Of a stretch of 48,684 nt of DNA, positions 42,418-48,684 are shown one piece after another (the first letter of the stretch is position 1; each line of letters opens with the position of its first letter). The DNA is taken from positions 1-48,684 of the forward strand of contig CAIWHK010000046.1 in NCBI GenBank assembly GCA_903912525.1. Direction: 5' to 3'. The stretch is from an uncultured bacterium (GTDB lineage Bacteria > Krumholzibacteriota > Krumholzibacteriia > LZORAL124-64-63). Made by a program: the position numbers and the translations under genes. The notes under the pieces are model-generated. The model did no database searches and was not told where the DNA came from. It saw only the letters and a list, made by a program, of their open reading frames with translations.

Positions 42418-42555
42418 TCAATTAACTTCACTTTCGATTCGCTTTCTCATTGCCGCAGCGATCCGTGCGTCGTTGTACGCCGCCGGAGTGGATGCGGCGG
42501 CCGCATAGATCAACTCGCAATTATCCAGAACGGCTGGGTCCCCGCACGGTCCCAT
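42418..42555 (-). CDS. Possible 45-residue peptide downstream of a DUF4143 gene
   Basis: A frame of 45 codons (MGPCGDPAVLDNCELIY... ending RKRIESEVN) starting 16 bases after the first AAA/DUF4143 stop. The ending looks protein-like, but no ribosome site is clear and the family is unknown. It may be a remnant C-terminus of another gene. The rest of 42241-42570 shows nothing. Confidence 0.25.
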   Translation of the reverse strand: MGPCGDPAVLDNCELIYAAAASTPAAYNDARIAAAMRKRIESEVN

Positions 42556-42570
42556 CCTCGAACCCCGCGG

Positions 42571-43821
42571 TCACACCTTCCCGGTCCAGAGCCGACTCAA
42601 CGGCACGGCGAAGAGGCCCTCCCCGAACGGAATGGAGACCTCTCCATCGTACAGCACGACACCGGCCGTGAAGCGGCTGCCGACGGCTTCCCGCAACTTC
42701 TTCAAGCCCCGGAAATCCTTCGCCACGACGGTTCCGGACAGCTTGACTTCGATCCCCGCGATCTGTCGTCCGGCGCGTTCGAGAACGGCATCGACTTCGG
42801 CGCCCTCCTTGTCGCGGAAATGATGGAACTGGATCCGCTCCTGAGACCAGCCGGCCTGCCGCCTGAGTTCCTGGACCACCCAGGTCTCGAGCAGGTGACC
42901 GAGCAAGGGCCGGTCTTCGCGAAGCGCCGCGGCTGAGTGGTTCAAGACAGCGCAGGCGACGCCCGTGTCTCCCACGTGGAGCTTCGGCGTCTTGATCAGG
43001 CGGCTGAGGCGGTTGCTGTGCCAGGCAGGCAACCGCTGGATCAGGAAGACCTGCTCGAGCAGCGTCACGTAGTCGCCGATCGTCGGCCTGCTCAGGCGGA
43101 ACGGGCTGGCGAGCTCGGCCAGATTGAACAGTTGAGCGGTCTGGGCCGCCGCCAGCGCCATGATCTGAGGCAGGGCCTCGATCTCCCGGATGCGGGCGAG
43201 ATCCTTGATATCGCGCTGGGCGATGGTCTCGACATACTCGCGATACCAATCGGTCCGCCTGCGCTCGTTCGTGCGGGATAGCGCGGCCGGGTAGCCTCCG
43301 GCAGCGACGATCTCCGCAATCCCATGACCGAGGCGTTCGGCCTGGTGCATCAAGCCCGCGCCGGCGAAGAGATCGTCGATGAACCCTGACCTCCGGCCCA
43401 GGATCTCACAGCGGGACAACGGATGCAGGCTGATGATCTCCATCCGTCCGGCAAGGGAGTCGGACACCCTGGGGATCATCAGGATGTTTGCCGAGCCGGT
43501 GAGGATGAAGCGCCCCGGCGTGCGGTCGCGATCGACCGCCAGCTTGATGGTCGAGAAGAGCTCCGGAACCCGCTGGACCTCGTCCAGAATGACCCGGTCC
43601 GGCAACCCGGCGATGAACCCGGCCGGATCGTCCTTCGCCGCCGAGCGGACGCCGACGTCATCGAAGCTGTAGTACGCGTATTCCTTCAGCTTGCCGACAT
43701 GACGGGCCAGCGTGGTCTTCCCGCTCTGACGGGGACCGTGGATCAGGACGACCGGGGTGTCGGCCAGGGCTTCCTCGACACGGTCCTGAATGAACCTCGT
43801 GATGTAGGGCGGCTGGCTCAC
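42571..43821 (-). CDS. AAA+ ATPase with DUF4143 (first paralogue)
   Basis: A 416-residue ATPase: Walker A GPRQSGKT at 29-36, Walker B RVILDEVQR near 76-84, ILTGSANILM sensor stretch, and the C-terminal DUF4143 domain, with a nuclease-like end (EVDAVLERAGRQIAGIEVKLS, an ExK pattern). GTG start at 43821 with GGAG seven bases upstream; a TTG at 43851 is the longer alternative. The related gene at 44421-45677 has the same order of motifs, so the two are local paralogues. The role is unknown; such genes are frequent in mobile and defence neighbourhoods. Confidence 0.88.
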   Translation of the reverse strand: MSQPPYITRFIQDRVEEALADTPVVLIHGPRQSGKTTLARHVGKLKEYAYYSFDDVGVRSAAKDDPAGFIAGLPDRVILDEVQRVPELFSTIKLAVDRDRTPGRFILTGSANILMIPRVSDSLAGRMEIISLHPLSRCEILGRRSGFIDDLFAGAGLMHQAERLGHGIAEIVAAGGYPAALSRTNERRRTDWYREYVETIAQRDIKDLARIREIEALPQIMALAAAQTAQLFNLAELASPFRLSRPTIGDYVTLLEQVFLIQRLPAWHSNRLSRLIKTPKLHVGDTGVACAVLNHSAAALREDRPLLGHLLETWVVQELRRQAGWSQERIQFHHFRDKEGAEVDAVLERAGRQIAGIEVKLSGTVVAKDFRGLKKLREAVGSRFTAGVVLYDGEVSIPFGEGLFAVPLSRLWTGKV

Positions 43822-43868
43822 GTTCCTGCTCCGGATTGAAAGAGCGGCCAAATGAAAGGTTATTGCCT

Positions 43869-43900
43869 GGCCAATTGTAGATTTATTTGGCGTCCATTTG
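43869..43900 (-). promoter_or_regulatory. Shared leader motif, first DUF4143 gene
   Basis: CCAATTG..AGATT.ATTTGGCGTCCA (plus strand sense) lies 48 bases upstream of the GTG start and matches the leader of the second paralogue at 45688-45717. Probably promoter or operator. Confidence 0.45.
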
Positions 43901-44138
43901 CAACCTTATATCGCGTCTGAATGAAAGTTGCTCCGGAGTCAGGTCAACAGACCAGTCGCACGATCGGACGCCATGCCGGTGATGAGTGCGTGATGGGGAT
44001 GGGGTTTGGCATTAGCTCACCGGCAATCTCGTCCAAAATGCAGTTTCACTGCACATCAGCCGCAACATGCATTAACTAATTGCTAAACAACGAGTTATGT
44101 CTCGGCCGGATTCCCAGCCGACCGATAGACCTCCCATC

Positions 44139-44158
44139 GACTTGCGCCGGCGCAATTC
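44139..44158. repeat. Dispersed palindrome, copy 7 (degenerate)
   Basis: Core TTGCGCCGGCGCAA (44142-44155) intact, but the right arm reads aattc where other copies have aagtc. Lies between the two DUF4143 genes. Confidence 0.8.
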
Positions 44159-44212
44159 CGCAAGCAACCATCATATTTAGCAATCACTTATCTCTAGGGC
44201 CCCACCCTGTGA

Positions 44213-44358
44213 AACAGAGATTCCGACCCCGCCCGGCGAAATCGCCCAATCCGTTGCCAGACTTGGGAATAAACGAATAGCCCGAGAGCTCTCGCCCCGG
44301 GCCACGTCGTTAACCGGAAGGTATGTCGAATTCCGCTGAAAAAGGATTGGCTCCCCAA
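44213..44358. repeat. 146-bp direct repeat, copy A
   Basis: Matches 48440-48585 over 146 bases with 7 differences and no gap. It contains a CGAGAGCTCTCG palindrome (44283-44294). Same orientation as copy B, so the pair brackets the second DUF4143 gene, the toxin-antitoxin pair and the transposase. Confidence 0.9.
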
Positions 44359-44420
44359 GGGCTACCCTCCTCGAACCGCCTTCAGACCACTTGGGCGATT
44401 CCGGCGATCAGCGATGAGGC

Positions 44421-45677
44421 CTACCCACCCCAAACCACGCCCAGCGGAACCGCGTAGATGCGGTCGCCCATGGGGACCAATGTCTCCCCGTCGTACAGCA
44501 GCACACCGCAACAGAAGCGCTCGCCGGTAGCGTCGCGCAGGCGCTCAAGCCCGCGACGATCCGCATCGCGGAGAGTAGCGGCGGCCTTGACCTCGATGCC
44601 GACAATGCGGTTCGGGCCACGTTCCAGGACGATATCGACTTCCTGCTGGTCCTTGTCGCGGTAGTGGGAGAAGCGCACGTCGTGCTCCCAGCCGCTGGCC
44701 TGGCGGCGAAGTTCCTGGACGACGAAGGTCTCGAGCAATTGCCCCAGCAGCGTTCGGTCACGGCTCAGATCAGCGGCCTCGACACCGAGCAGCGCGCACG
44801 CCAGGCCCGTGTCGGTCATGTGGAGCTTCGGTGTCTTGACCAGGCGCTTCAGGCGATTGACATGCCAGGCCGGCAGTTCTTCCACGAGAAAGACATGGCG
44901 CAGCAGGGTCAGGTACTCCCGCACGGTCGTGCGGCTGACGCCGAACGGGCCGGCGATCTCGCTCACGTTGACCAGCCGTGCCGTCTGGCTCGCGGCCAGT
45001 TCCAGCAGGCGGGGCAGGATGTCGAGTCTCTGGATGCGCGCGAGATCACGGACATCCCGCTGGATGATCGCTTCCAGGTAATCGCGAACCCAGGCCCGTC
45101 GACCGCGTGCGGTGTCCCGTCGCACAGCCTCGGGAAATCCTCCCCTGACGATGAGATTGGCCAGCCGCGGCCCCAGCCGTTCGCTTTGGGTCACCTTGAA
45201 ATCGGCAGCGAATATCCTGTGGAGGAACGTCGGCTGACGGTGGGCGATTTCCACTTCGCTCAGGGGATGGAGGCGAACGATCTGCATCCGGCCGGCGAGC
45301 GAATCGGCCACACTGGGAACGAACAGGGCGTTCGCCGAGCCCGTCAGCAGAAAGCGTCCGGACCGACGGTCGCGATCGACCGACTGCTTGATAGCAAGGA
45401 ACAACTCGGGAACCCGCTGCACCTCATCGATGGTGACCGGGCCCTCGAGGTCGAGCACGAATCCGGCCGGGTCAGCCTGTACCGCGAGGAACGTTGCCGA
45501 GTCGTCCAGGGTCAGATACCGGCGGGCACCATCTGCGCCAAAGCTCCGTGCAAGTGTGGTCTTGCCGCACTGGCGGGGCCCGTGCAGCAGCACCACCGGG
45601 GAATCGGCGAGGGCCTCGCACAGGCGGGCCTGGACCAGACGGGGATGGAGGTTGGGTGTGTCCATGCGGCTGAGCAT
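44421..45677 (-). CDS. AAA+ ATPase with DUF4143 (second paralogue)
   Basis: A 418-residue ATPase: Walker A GPRQCGKT at 33-40, Walker B VTIDEVQR, LLTGSANALFV, ending in a DUF4143 domain and a nuclease-like EVDIVLERGPNRIVGIEVKAA strand. Roughly half identical to the first paralogue by eye. ATG at 45677 with AAGG just upstream; ATG 45665 and TTG 45695 are alternatives. Its leader shares a motif with the first gene. Function unknown. Confidence 0.88.
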   Translation of the reverse strand: MLSRMDTPNLHPRLVQARLCEALADSPVVLLHGPRQCGKTTLARSFGADGARRYLTLDDSATFLAVQADPAGFVLDLEGPVTIDEVQRVPELFLAIKQSVDRDRRSGRFLLTGSANALFVPSVADSLAGRMQIVRLHPLSEVEIAHRQPTFLHRIFAADFKVTQSERLGPRLANLIVRGGFPEAVRRDTARGRRAWVRDYLEAIIQRDVRDLARIQRLDILPRLLELAASQTARLVNVSEIAGPFGVSRTTVREYLTLLRHVFLVEELPAWHVNRLKRLVKTPKLHMTDTGLACALLGVEAADLSRDRTLLGQLLETFVVQELRRQASGWEHDVRFSHYRDKDQQEVDIVLERGPNRIVGIEVKAAATLRDADRRGLERLRDATGERFCCGVLLYDGETLVPMGDRIYAVPLGVVWGG

Positions 45678-45687
45678 CAACCTTTTT

Positions 45688-45717
45688 GCGTCCAATTGCC
45701 AGATTAATTACGTCCAA
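45688..45717 (-). promoter_or_regulatory. Shared leader motif, second DUF4143 gene
   Basis: Plus-strand reading gcgtccaattg then agattaatt then acgtccaa; nearly the same blocks occur before the first paralogue. It carries TTGGACG at both ends on the minus strand. Confidence 0.45.
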
Positions 45718-45801
45718 GTGTCACAAGTTTCTTAACATATTGCCATGATTCGACAATAATCGTTTGTCCAACAGTAGCTTAAGACTCAAACGACACGCAC
45801 C

Positions 45802-46047
45802 GTGGCCGATACCCAGGTCATGTTTACAACCCTCCTAGCCCTCCTGCGCGACCTCCTGCGCCCCCGCCACGATCTGCTCCTGGAAAACCTGGCCCTGCGC
45901 CAGCAGATCCTGGTCTTGCAACGCACCAACCCGAGGCCACCGTTCCGGAATCGCGACCGCGCGTTCTGGGTCGTGCTCCGCCAGTGGTGGACACCCACAA
46001 ACGACAAAAACGACCCCGATCCGCATCAGGATCGAGGCCGCTGTTAA
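45802..46047 (+). pseudogene. Truncated transposase, N-terminal fragment
   Basis: An 81-residue frame from GTG 45802. From residue 10, LLALLRDLLRPRHDLLLENLALRQQILVLQR matches the start of the complete transposase at 47137 up to FWVVLRQ, then diverges at about 45990 and stops. Only the first ~55 residues of the homologue remain, so the DDE core is gone. It is a remnant of the same element, about 1.3 kb away and in the same direction. Confidence 0.85.
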
Positions 46048-46125
46048 CCTCTCGCGCGACGATTTCCAGGCTGGAGAGATTTGGCTGCTCGGGCAAGGCG
46101 CTCTTCGAACCAATTCCCTGGAATC

Positions 46126-46530
46126 CTACCGGCCTAGTTTTGCCGAAATCCCGGTGGCCACATCCTTGGCCAGGTTCAACGCCTGTTCGGCTTCCTCCCG
46201 GTCCACCTCGGGACTATCCCCGGGATATCGGACCTGAACGCCGTATACGGTCAAAATTTCGGCTAGGCGAAGCTCCTGAGCGAAATCGCCATCACGTCCC
46301 TCCAGGGAGTCCAGCAGTACGGCAATGTCGTGGGTTTTGCTGAACTCGACCTGCAAGGAAGTAAGCATGGCCTTGAGAAATTTCTCCACCGACTGCTGGC
46401 AGTGGAAGGCCACAATAGACCACAACTCCGCCCCGTGATCGAACAAAGCCTGTGCCGCGTTCAGGTCGTCCCCGGCCTTGTCCAGCCACTGGTTCGTCAA
46501 CTCCCGGACAAGCTCATCACGTGAGGGCAT
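46126..46530 (-). CDS. HEPN domain protein (toxin-antitoxin partner)
   Basis: A 134-residue HEPN protein (PF05168-type): WLDKAGDDLNAAQALFDHG, FHCQQSVEKFLKAML, a THDIAVLLDSLEG turn and the terminal YGVQVRYPGD. ATG at 46530 overlaps the MNT stop by 14 bases, which implies coupling. In such pairs HEPN is usually the toxin-side subunit (RNase or scaffold). The usual R-X4-6-H RNase motif is not clear here, so activity is uncertain. Confidence 0.85.
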   Translation of the reverse strand: MPSRDELVRELTNQWLDKAGDDLNAAQALFDHGAELWSIVAFHCQQSVEKFLKAMLTSLQVEFSKTHDIAVLLDSLEGRDGDFAQELRLAEILTVYGVQVRYPGDSPEVDREEAEQALNLAKDVATGISAKLGR

Positions 46531-46852
46531 AGAGCACCCTCCCGTATCGGTTGGCCGGATACGCGACACTGCCGATGATGTTCTTGGTTTCATCGAACCT
46601 GGCCGTGTCCATGACCAGGATATCGATCGGCCACCCCAGGCCCCGGAGCTGACTCCTGATCCGAACGCTCTCCTGCCGAGTGTTCCGAGGGGAATCCATC
46701 AGGACCAGCAGATCCAGATCGCTGTCGCGGTTCATGTCCCCGGTCGCGGCGGAACCGAACAGAATGATGCGATCCGGACTGGCGGCATCGCGAATCCGCC
46801 TGGTCACTTCATTCAGCACGGTTTCATCAACCTGGAGTTTCTGGCCGCTCAC
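46517..46852 (-). CDS. Minimal nucleotidyltransferase (MNT) of a HEPN/MNT pair
   Basis: A 111-residue nucleotidyltransferase with the signature GS-X10-DxD complete (GS at 33-34, DLD at 45-47), then WPIDILVMD with the third acidic residue. The GTG at 46852 has AGGAGG five bases before it and is better than the GTG at 46873. In HEPN/MNT systems this protein AMP-ylates the HEPN toxin. It comes first, and the HEPN gene overlaps its end. Confidence 0.88.
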   Translation of the reverse strand: MSGQKLQVDETVLNEVTRRIRDAASPDRIILFGSAATGDMNRDSDLDLLVLMDSPRNTRQESVRIRSQLRGLGWPIDILVMDTARFDETKNIIGSVAYPANRYGRVLYALT

Positions 46853-46886
46853 GAGTTCCTCCTTGCGTGACACATCATACCAAATA

Positions 46887-47090
46887 TCACCTCCAGTGGG
46901 CTATTGCACCCATCAATCGATTCCAGTTAGAAATTAACAGGTCGAGATCGCTCTCGCCGGGCCGAAAGTCCCCGCGCAGTGCCGAACCGAACACGTCAAG
47001 GCGCGTGATGCGACAGCGCCGGCAGAAGTTCTCGATGGTCCCGCGGCGACGACAGTGCCGTCGCGCCGAGCCATAAGTGTCCCATTCCAC
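46887..47090 (-). pseudogene. Truncated second MNT nucleotidyltransferase
   Basis: The N-terminal part of an MNT protein: [19 protein letters not shown] and ESDLDLLI form the GS...DxD site, but the frame then switches to unrelated residues ([14 protein letters not shown]) and stops at 46887, so two thirds of the fold is missing. Homology ends near 46932. It lies between the intact MNT and the transposase, and insertion or deletion probably broke it. Confidence 0.75.
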
Positions 47091-47136
47091 AACGTGTTAT
47101 GGCTTATGGCACGGCAGACGCAGCCGATATTTCCCC

Positions 47137-48159
47137 ATGCTCAACCTCCTTATCGCCACCCTGCGCGACCTCCTGCGCCCAAGTCACGACCTGCTCCTGG
47201 AGAACCTGGCCTTGCGCCAGCAGATCCTGGTGCTGCAACGAACCAACCCGAAGCCGCCATTCCGGAACCGCGACCGCGCGTTCTGGGTCGTGCTCCGCCA
47301 TCTGTGGGATGGGTGGCGCCGACCGCTGCGCCTGGTCCAACCCGAGACGGTGATCAAGTGGCACCGCAAGTCATGGCGGATGTGGTGGCGATGGAAGAGC
47401 AAGCCACTGCAGCAGCCGGGTCGGCCGCGCATTCCGTGGGAAGCCATCCTTCTGATTCGCCGGCTCTCGCGCGAGAATCCGATGTGGGGCGCGCCGCGCA
47501 TCCATGGCGAGTTGATGAAGCTCGGGTACTTCCTGCACGAGTCCACCGTCGCACGCTACATGCTCAAGCGGCGCGGCCGGCCGACGCAGAACTGGAAGAC
47601 GTTCCTGCGGAACCACCTGCACGAAACGGCGGCCATCGATTTCCTGACCGTGCCCACCGTGACGTTCCGCACGCTGTACGTCTTCGTGGTGCTGTCGCTG
47701 GATCGGCGGCGCATCGTGCATTTCAATGTGACGACGCATCCGACTGCCGAGTGGACGGCGCTTCAGATACGGCAAGCGTTCATGTTCGATGATGCACCGC
47801 GGTTCCTGCTGCGCGACCACGACAAGATTTACGGCGATGCCGTCGTGGCTGCTCTTGACGAGCTGGGCATCAAGCAGGTTGTGACCGCCGTGCGTTGCCC
47901 CTGGCAGAACGGGTATTGCGAGCGCGTCGTCGGCACGCTCAAGCGCGAATGCCTGAACCACATGATCGTGTTCAACGAGGCGCACGCGCGCCGCATCCTT
48001 CGCGGCTACCTCGAGTACTACCATGGATCGCGCACGCACCTTGGGCTCGACAAGGATGCGCCGGATGGGCGGGCTGTCGAACCGGTGGAATTGGGACCGG
48101 TGCAGCGGCGGCCGATGGTGGGCGGGCTTCATAGTCGGTATTACCGGGCTGCTGCGTAG
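47137..48159 (+). CDS. Integrase-core (rve, DDE) transposase
   Basis: A 340-residue transposase. N-terminal helices (LRDLLRPSHDLLLENLALRQQ), HTH-like WGAPRIHGELMKLGY, then the DDE core: AAIDFLTVPT (Asp), FLLRDHDKIYG (Asp), CERVVGTLKRECLNH (Glu). The ending THLGLDKDAPDGRAV is the common end of this family. ATG at 47137; a longer frame to 47077 lacks homology. It is intact, whereas a relative at 45802 is truncated. No clear terminal inverted repeats were seen. Confidence 0.9.
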   Translation: MLNLLIATLRDLLRPSHDLLLENLALRQQILVLQRTNPKPPFRNRDRAFWVVLRHLWDGWRRPLRLVQPETVIKWHRKSWRMWWRWKSKPLQQPGRPRIPWEAILLIRRLSRENPMWGAPRIHGELMKLGYFLHESTVARYMLKRRGRPTQNWKTFLRNHLHETAAIDFLTVPTVTFRTLYVFVVLSLDRRRIVHFNVTTHPTAEWTALQIRQAFMFDDAPRFLLRDHDKIYGDAVVAALDELGIKQVVTAVRCPWQNGYCERVVGTLKRECLNHMIVFNEAHARRILRGYLEYYHGSRTHLGLDKDAPDGRAVEPVELGPVQRRPMVGGLHSRYYRAAA

Positions 48160-48646
48160 CGATCAGTGAGCGGAGAACGATGCGACCACATCGGGCTGGG
48201 CCGGCGTCTGTCAGTTCATCGCGATGGGATGCTGCCGCCGGGGGAATGATCGTGCGATCTTCTGGATCTTACCTATCTGCGTGGCTTTTACCGGTTCAAA
48301 TCCTGAAGAATGGACGATCAGTCTTGCCGTGGATGCGCCAAGCCTGTGATGAATGCGTGATGGATGAGGTTTTGCATAGGGTCAGGGGTCCGGTCGTAAA
48401 CCCTGACTGTTCCCACCGACCCCCAAACTCTCCTCCCAAAACAGAGAATCCGACCCCACCCGGCGAAATCGCGCAATCCGTTGCCAGACTTGGGCATAAA
48501 CGAAAAGCCCGAAAGCTCTCGCCCCGGGCCACGTCGTTAACCGGAAGGTATGTCGAATTCCGCTGAAAGAGGATTGGCTCCCCAAACGTTACCGTCATCG
48601 AACACAAAGCACCGGATCGGCCAGACGGGGAACTGCGGGCGAAAAT
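48160..48646. other. Right-end intergenic region
   Basis: No gene certain in 487 bases. 48347-48379 resembles 43977-44013, and 48440-48585 is repeat copy B. Minus-strand frames across it repeat in copy A and show no other support. Confidence 0.6.
48440..48585. repeat. 146-bp direct repeat, copy B
   Basis: The partner of copy A, 7 differences in 146 bases. On the minus strand it includes GCCCG...CGGGC followed by TTTTCG, which could terminate the gene running off the right edge. Confidence 0.9.
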
Positions 48647-48684
48647 CTAGCCCTTCACGATCTGGCCGTCAAGGATGCCGGGCC
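48647..48684 (-). CDS. Possible C-terminus of a gene running off the right edge
   Basis: The minus-strand frame gives PGILDGQIVKG and a TAG at 48649-48647. Only 12 residues are visible, so the family cannot be judged. The U-run hairpin in repeat copy B lies just after it, consistent with a real gene end. Confidence 0.3.
   Translation of the reverse strand, partial: PGILDGQIVKG

Larger units (their letters stand above)
43901..44420. other. Intergenic region between the two DUF4143 genes
   Basis: No convincing gene in 520 bases. It contains a segment similar to the right end (43977-44013 against 48347-48379), degenerate palindrome copy 7 and repeat copy A (44213-44358). Confidence 0.6.

Noticed and set aside
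44050-44110. Integron attC-like site near ttaactaattgctaaacaacg
   Set aside because: The conserved core and inverse-core positions do not form the required pair, and no integrase is present.
44080-44280. 66-codon frame between DUF4143 genes
   Set aside because: It spans palindrome copy 7 and part of repeat A, with no ribosome site or family pattern.
48287-48305. tRNA T-arm-like ccggttcaaatcctg
   Set aside because: No anticodon stem, D-arm or acceptor partner upstream within tRNA distance.
48296-48607. 103-codon minus-strand frame near the right end
   Set aside because: Mostly made of the 146-bp repeat; the frame in copy A has different breaks, so coding constraint is not evident.

Overview
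The window is high-GC bacterial chromosome. Six large secreted proteins end in the same C-terminal module, an NPFNP-type motif followed by an Ig-like FlgD/Por-secretion-type sorting domain ending in WDG.D..G...SG.Y. This combination of CTD-tagged metalloproteases and beta-propellers, a Ser/Thr kinase with a TolB-like propeller, dockerin-like repeats and DUF4143 ATPases is typical of uncultured FCB-superphylum lineages such as Candidatus Eisenbacteria or Krumholzibacteriota. The taxonomic assignment is inference. No rRNA, tRNA or CRISPR array was found.

Layout. 0-7 kb: YaaA-like and AlkD-like stress/repair genes, then a small secreted coiled-coil protein followed by a 1464-aa secreted metalloprotease. 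7-11.2 kb: a Ser/Thr kinase with a sensor propeller, then a two-gene module (winged-helix regulator overlapping a nucleotidyltransferase that carries an in-frame amber stop). 11.4-15.8 kb: a MacA/MacB-type efflux operon with two permeases. 15.9-24.4 kb: a secreted beta-propeller, a secreted DUF1579-like protein, a FliD-like protein with five 108-residue repeats, a membrane histidine kinase, and a secreted Hcp-fold protein fused to the CTD. 24.4-39 kb: a secreted phosphodiesterase, a diheme cytochrome c, a PAS protein, a dockerin-like protein, an M28 peptidase, an M36-like peptidase, a Gfo/Idh/MocA oxidoreductase, PEP carboxykinase (pckA), dodecin, a PQQ-type sugar dehydrogenase with CTD, and a DUF4395 membrane protein with a tiny partner. 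40-48.7 kb: an accessory segment with an RRM protein, a Fic AMP-transferase, two paralogous AAA+/DUF4143 ATPases, a HEPN/MNT toxin-antitoxin pair, a broken second MNT gene, and full and truncated copies of one transposase. This last segment is partly bracketed by a 146-bp direct repeat.

Across the window an identical 18-bp palindrome (ACTTGCGCCGGCGCAAGT, extended to 20-24 bp at several sites) occurs in six intergenic places, with a seventh degenerate copy. It lies either just 3' of stop codons or in divergent promoter regions. It is the strongest unexplained signal here.

Functionally the left and middle parts look like export, degradation and sensing: secreted hydrolases and binding proteins presumably anchored or exported through their CTDs, plus signal transduction and efflux. 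The right end is a turnover-prone island of nucleotide-transfer toxins and ATPases with their own operator-like repeats.
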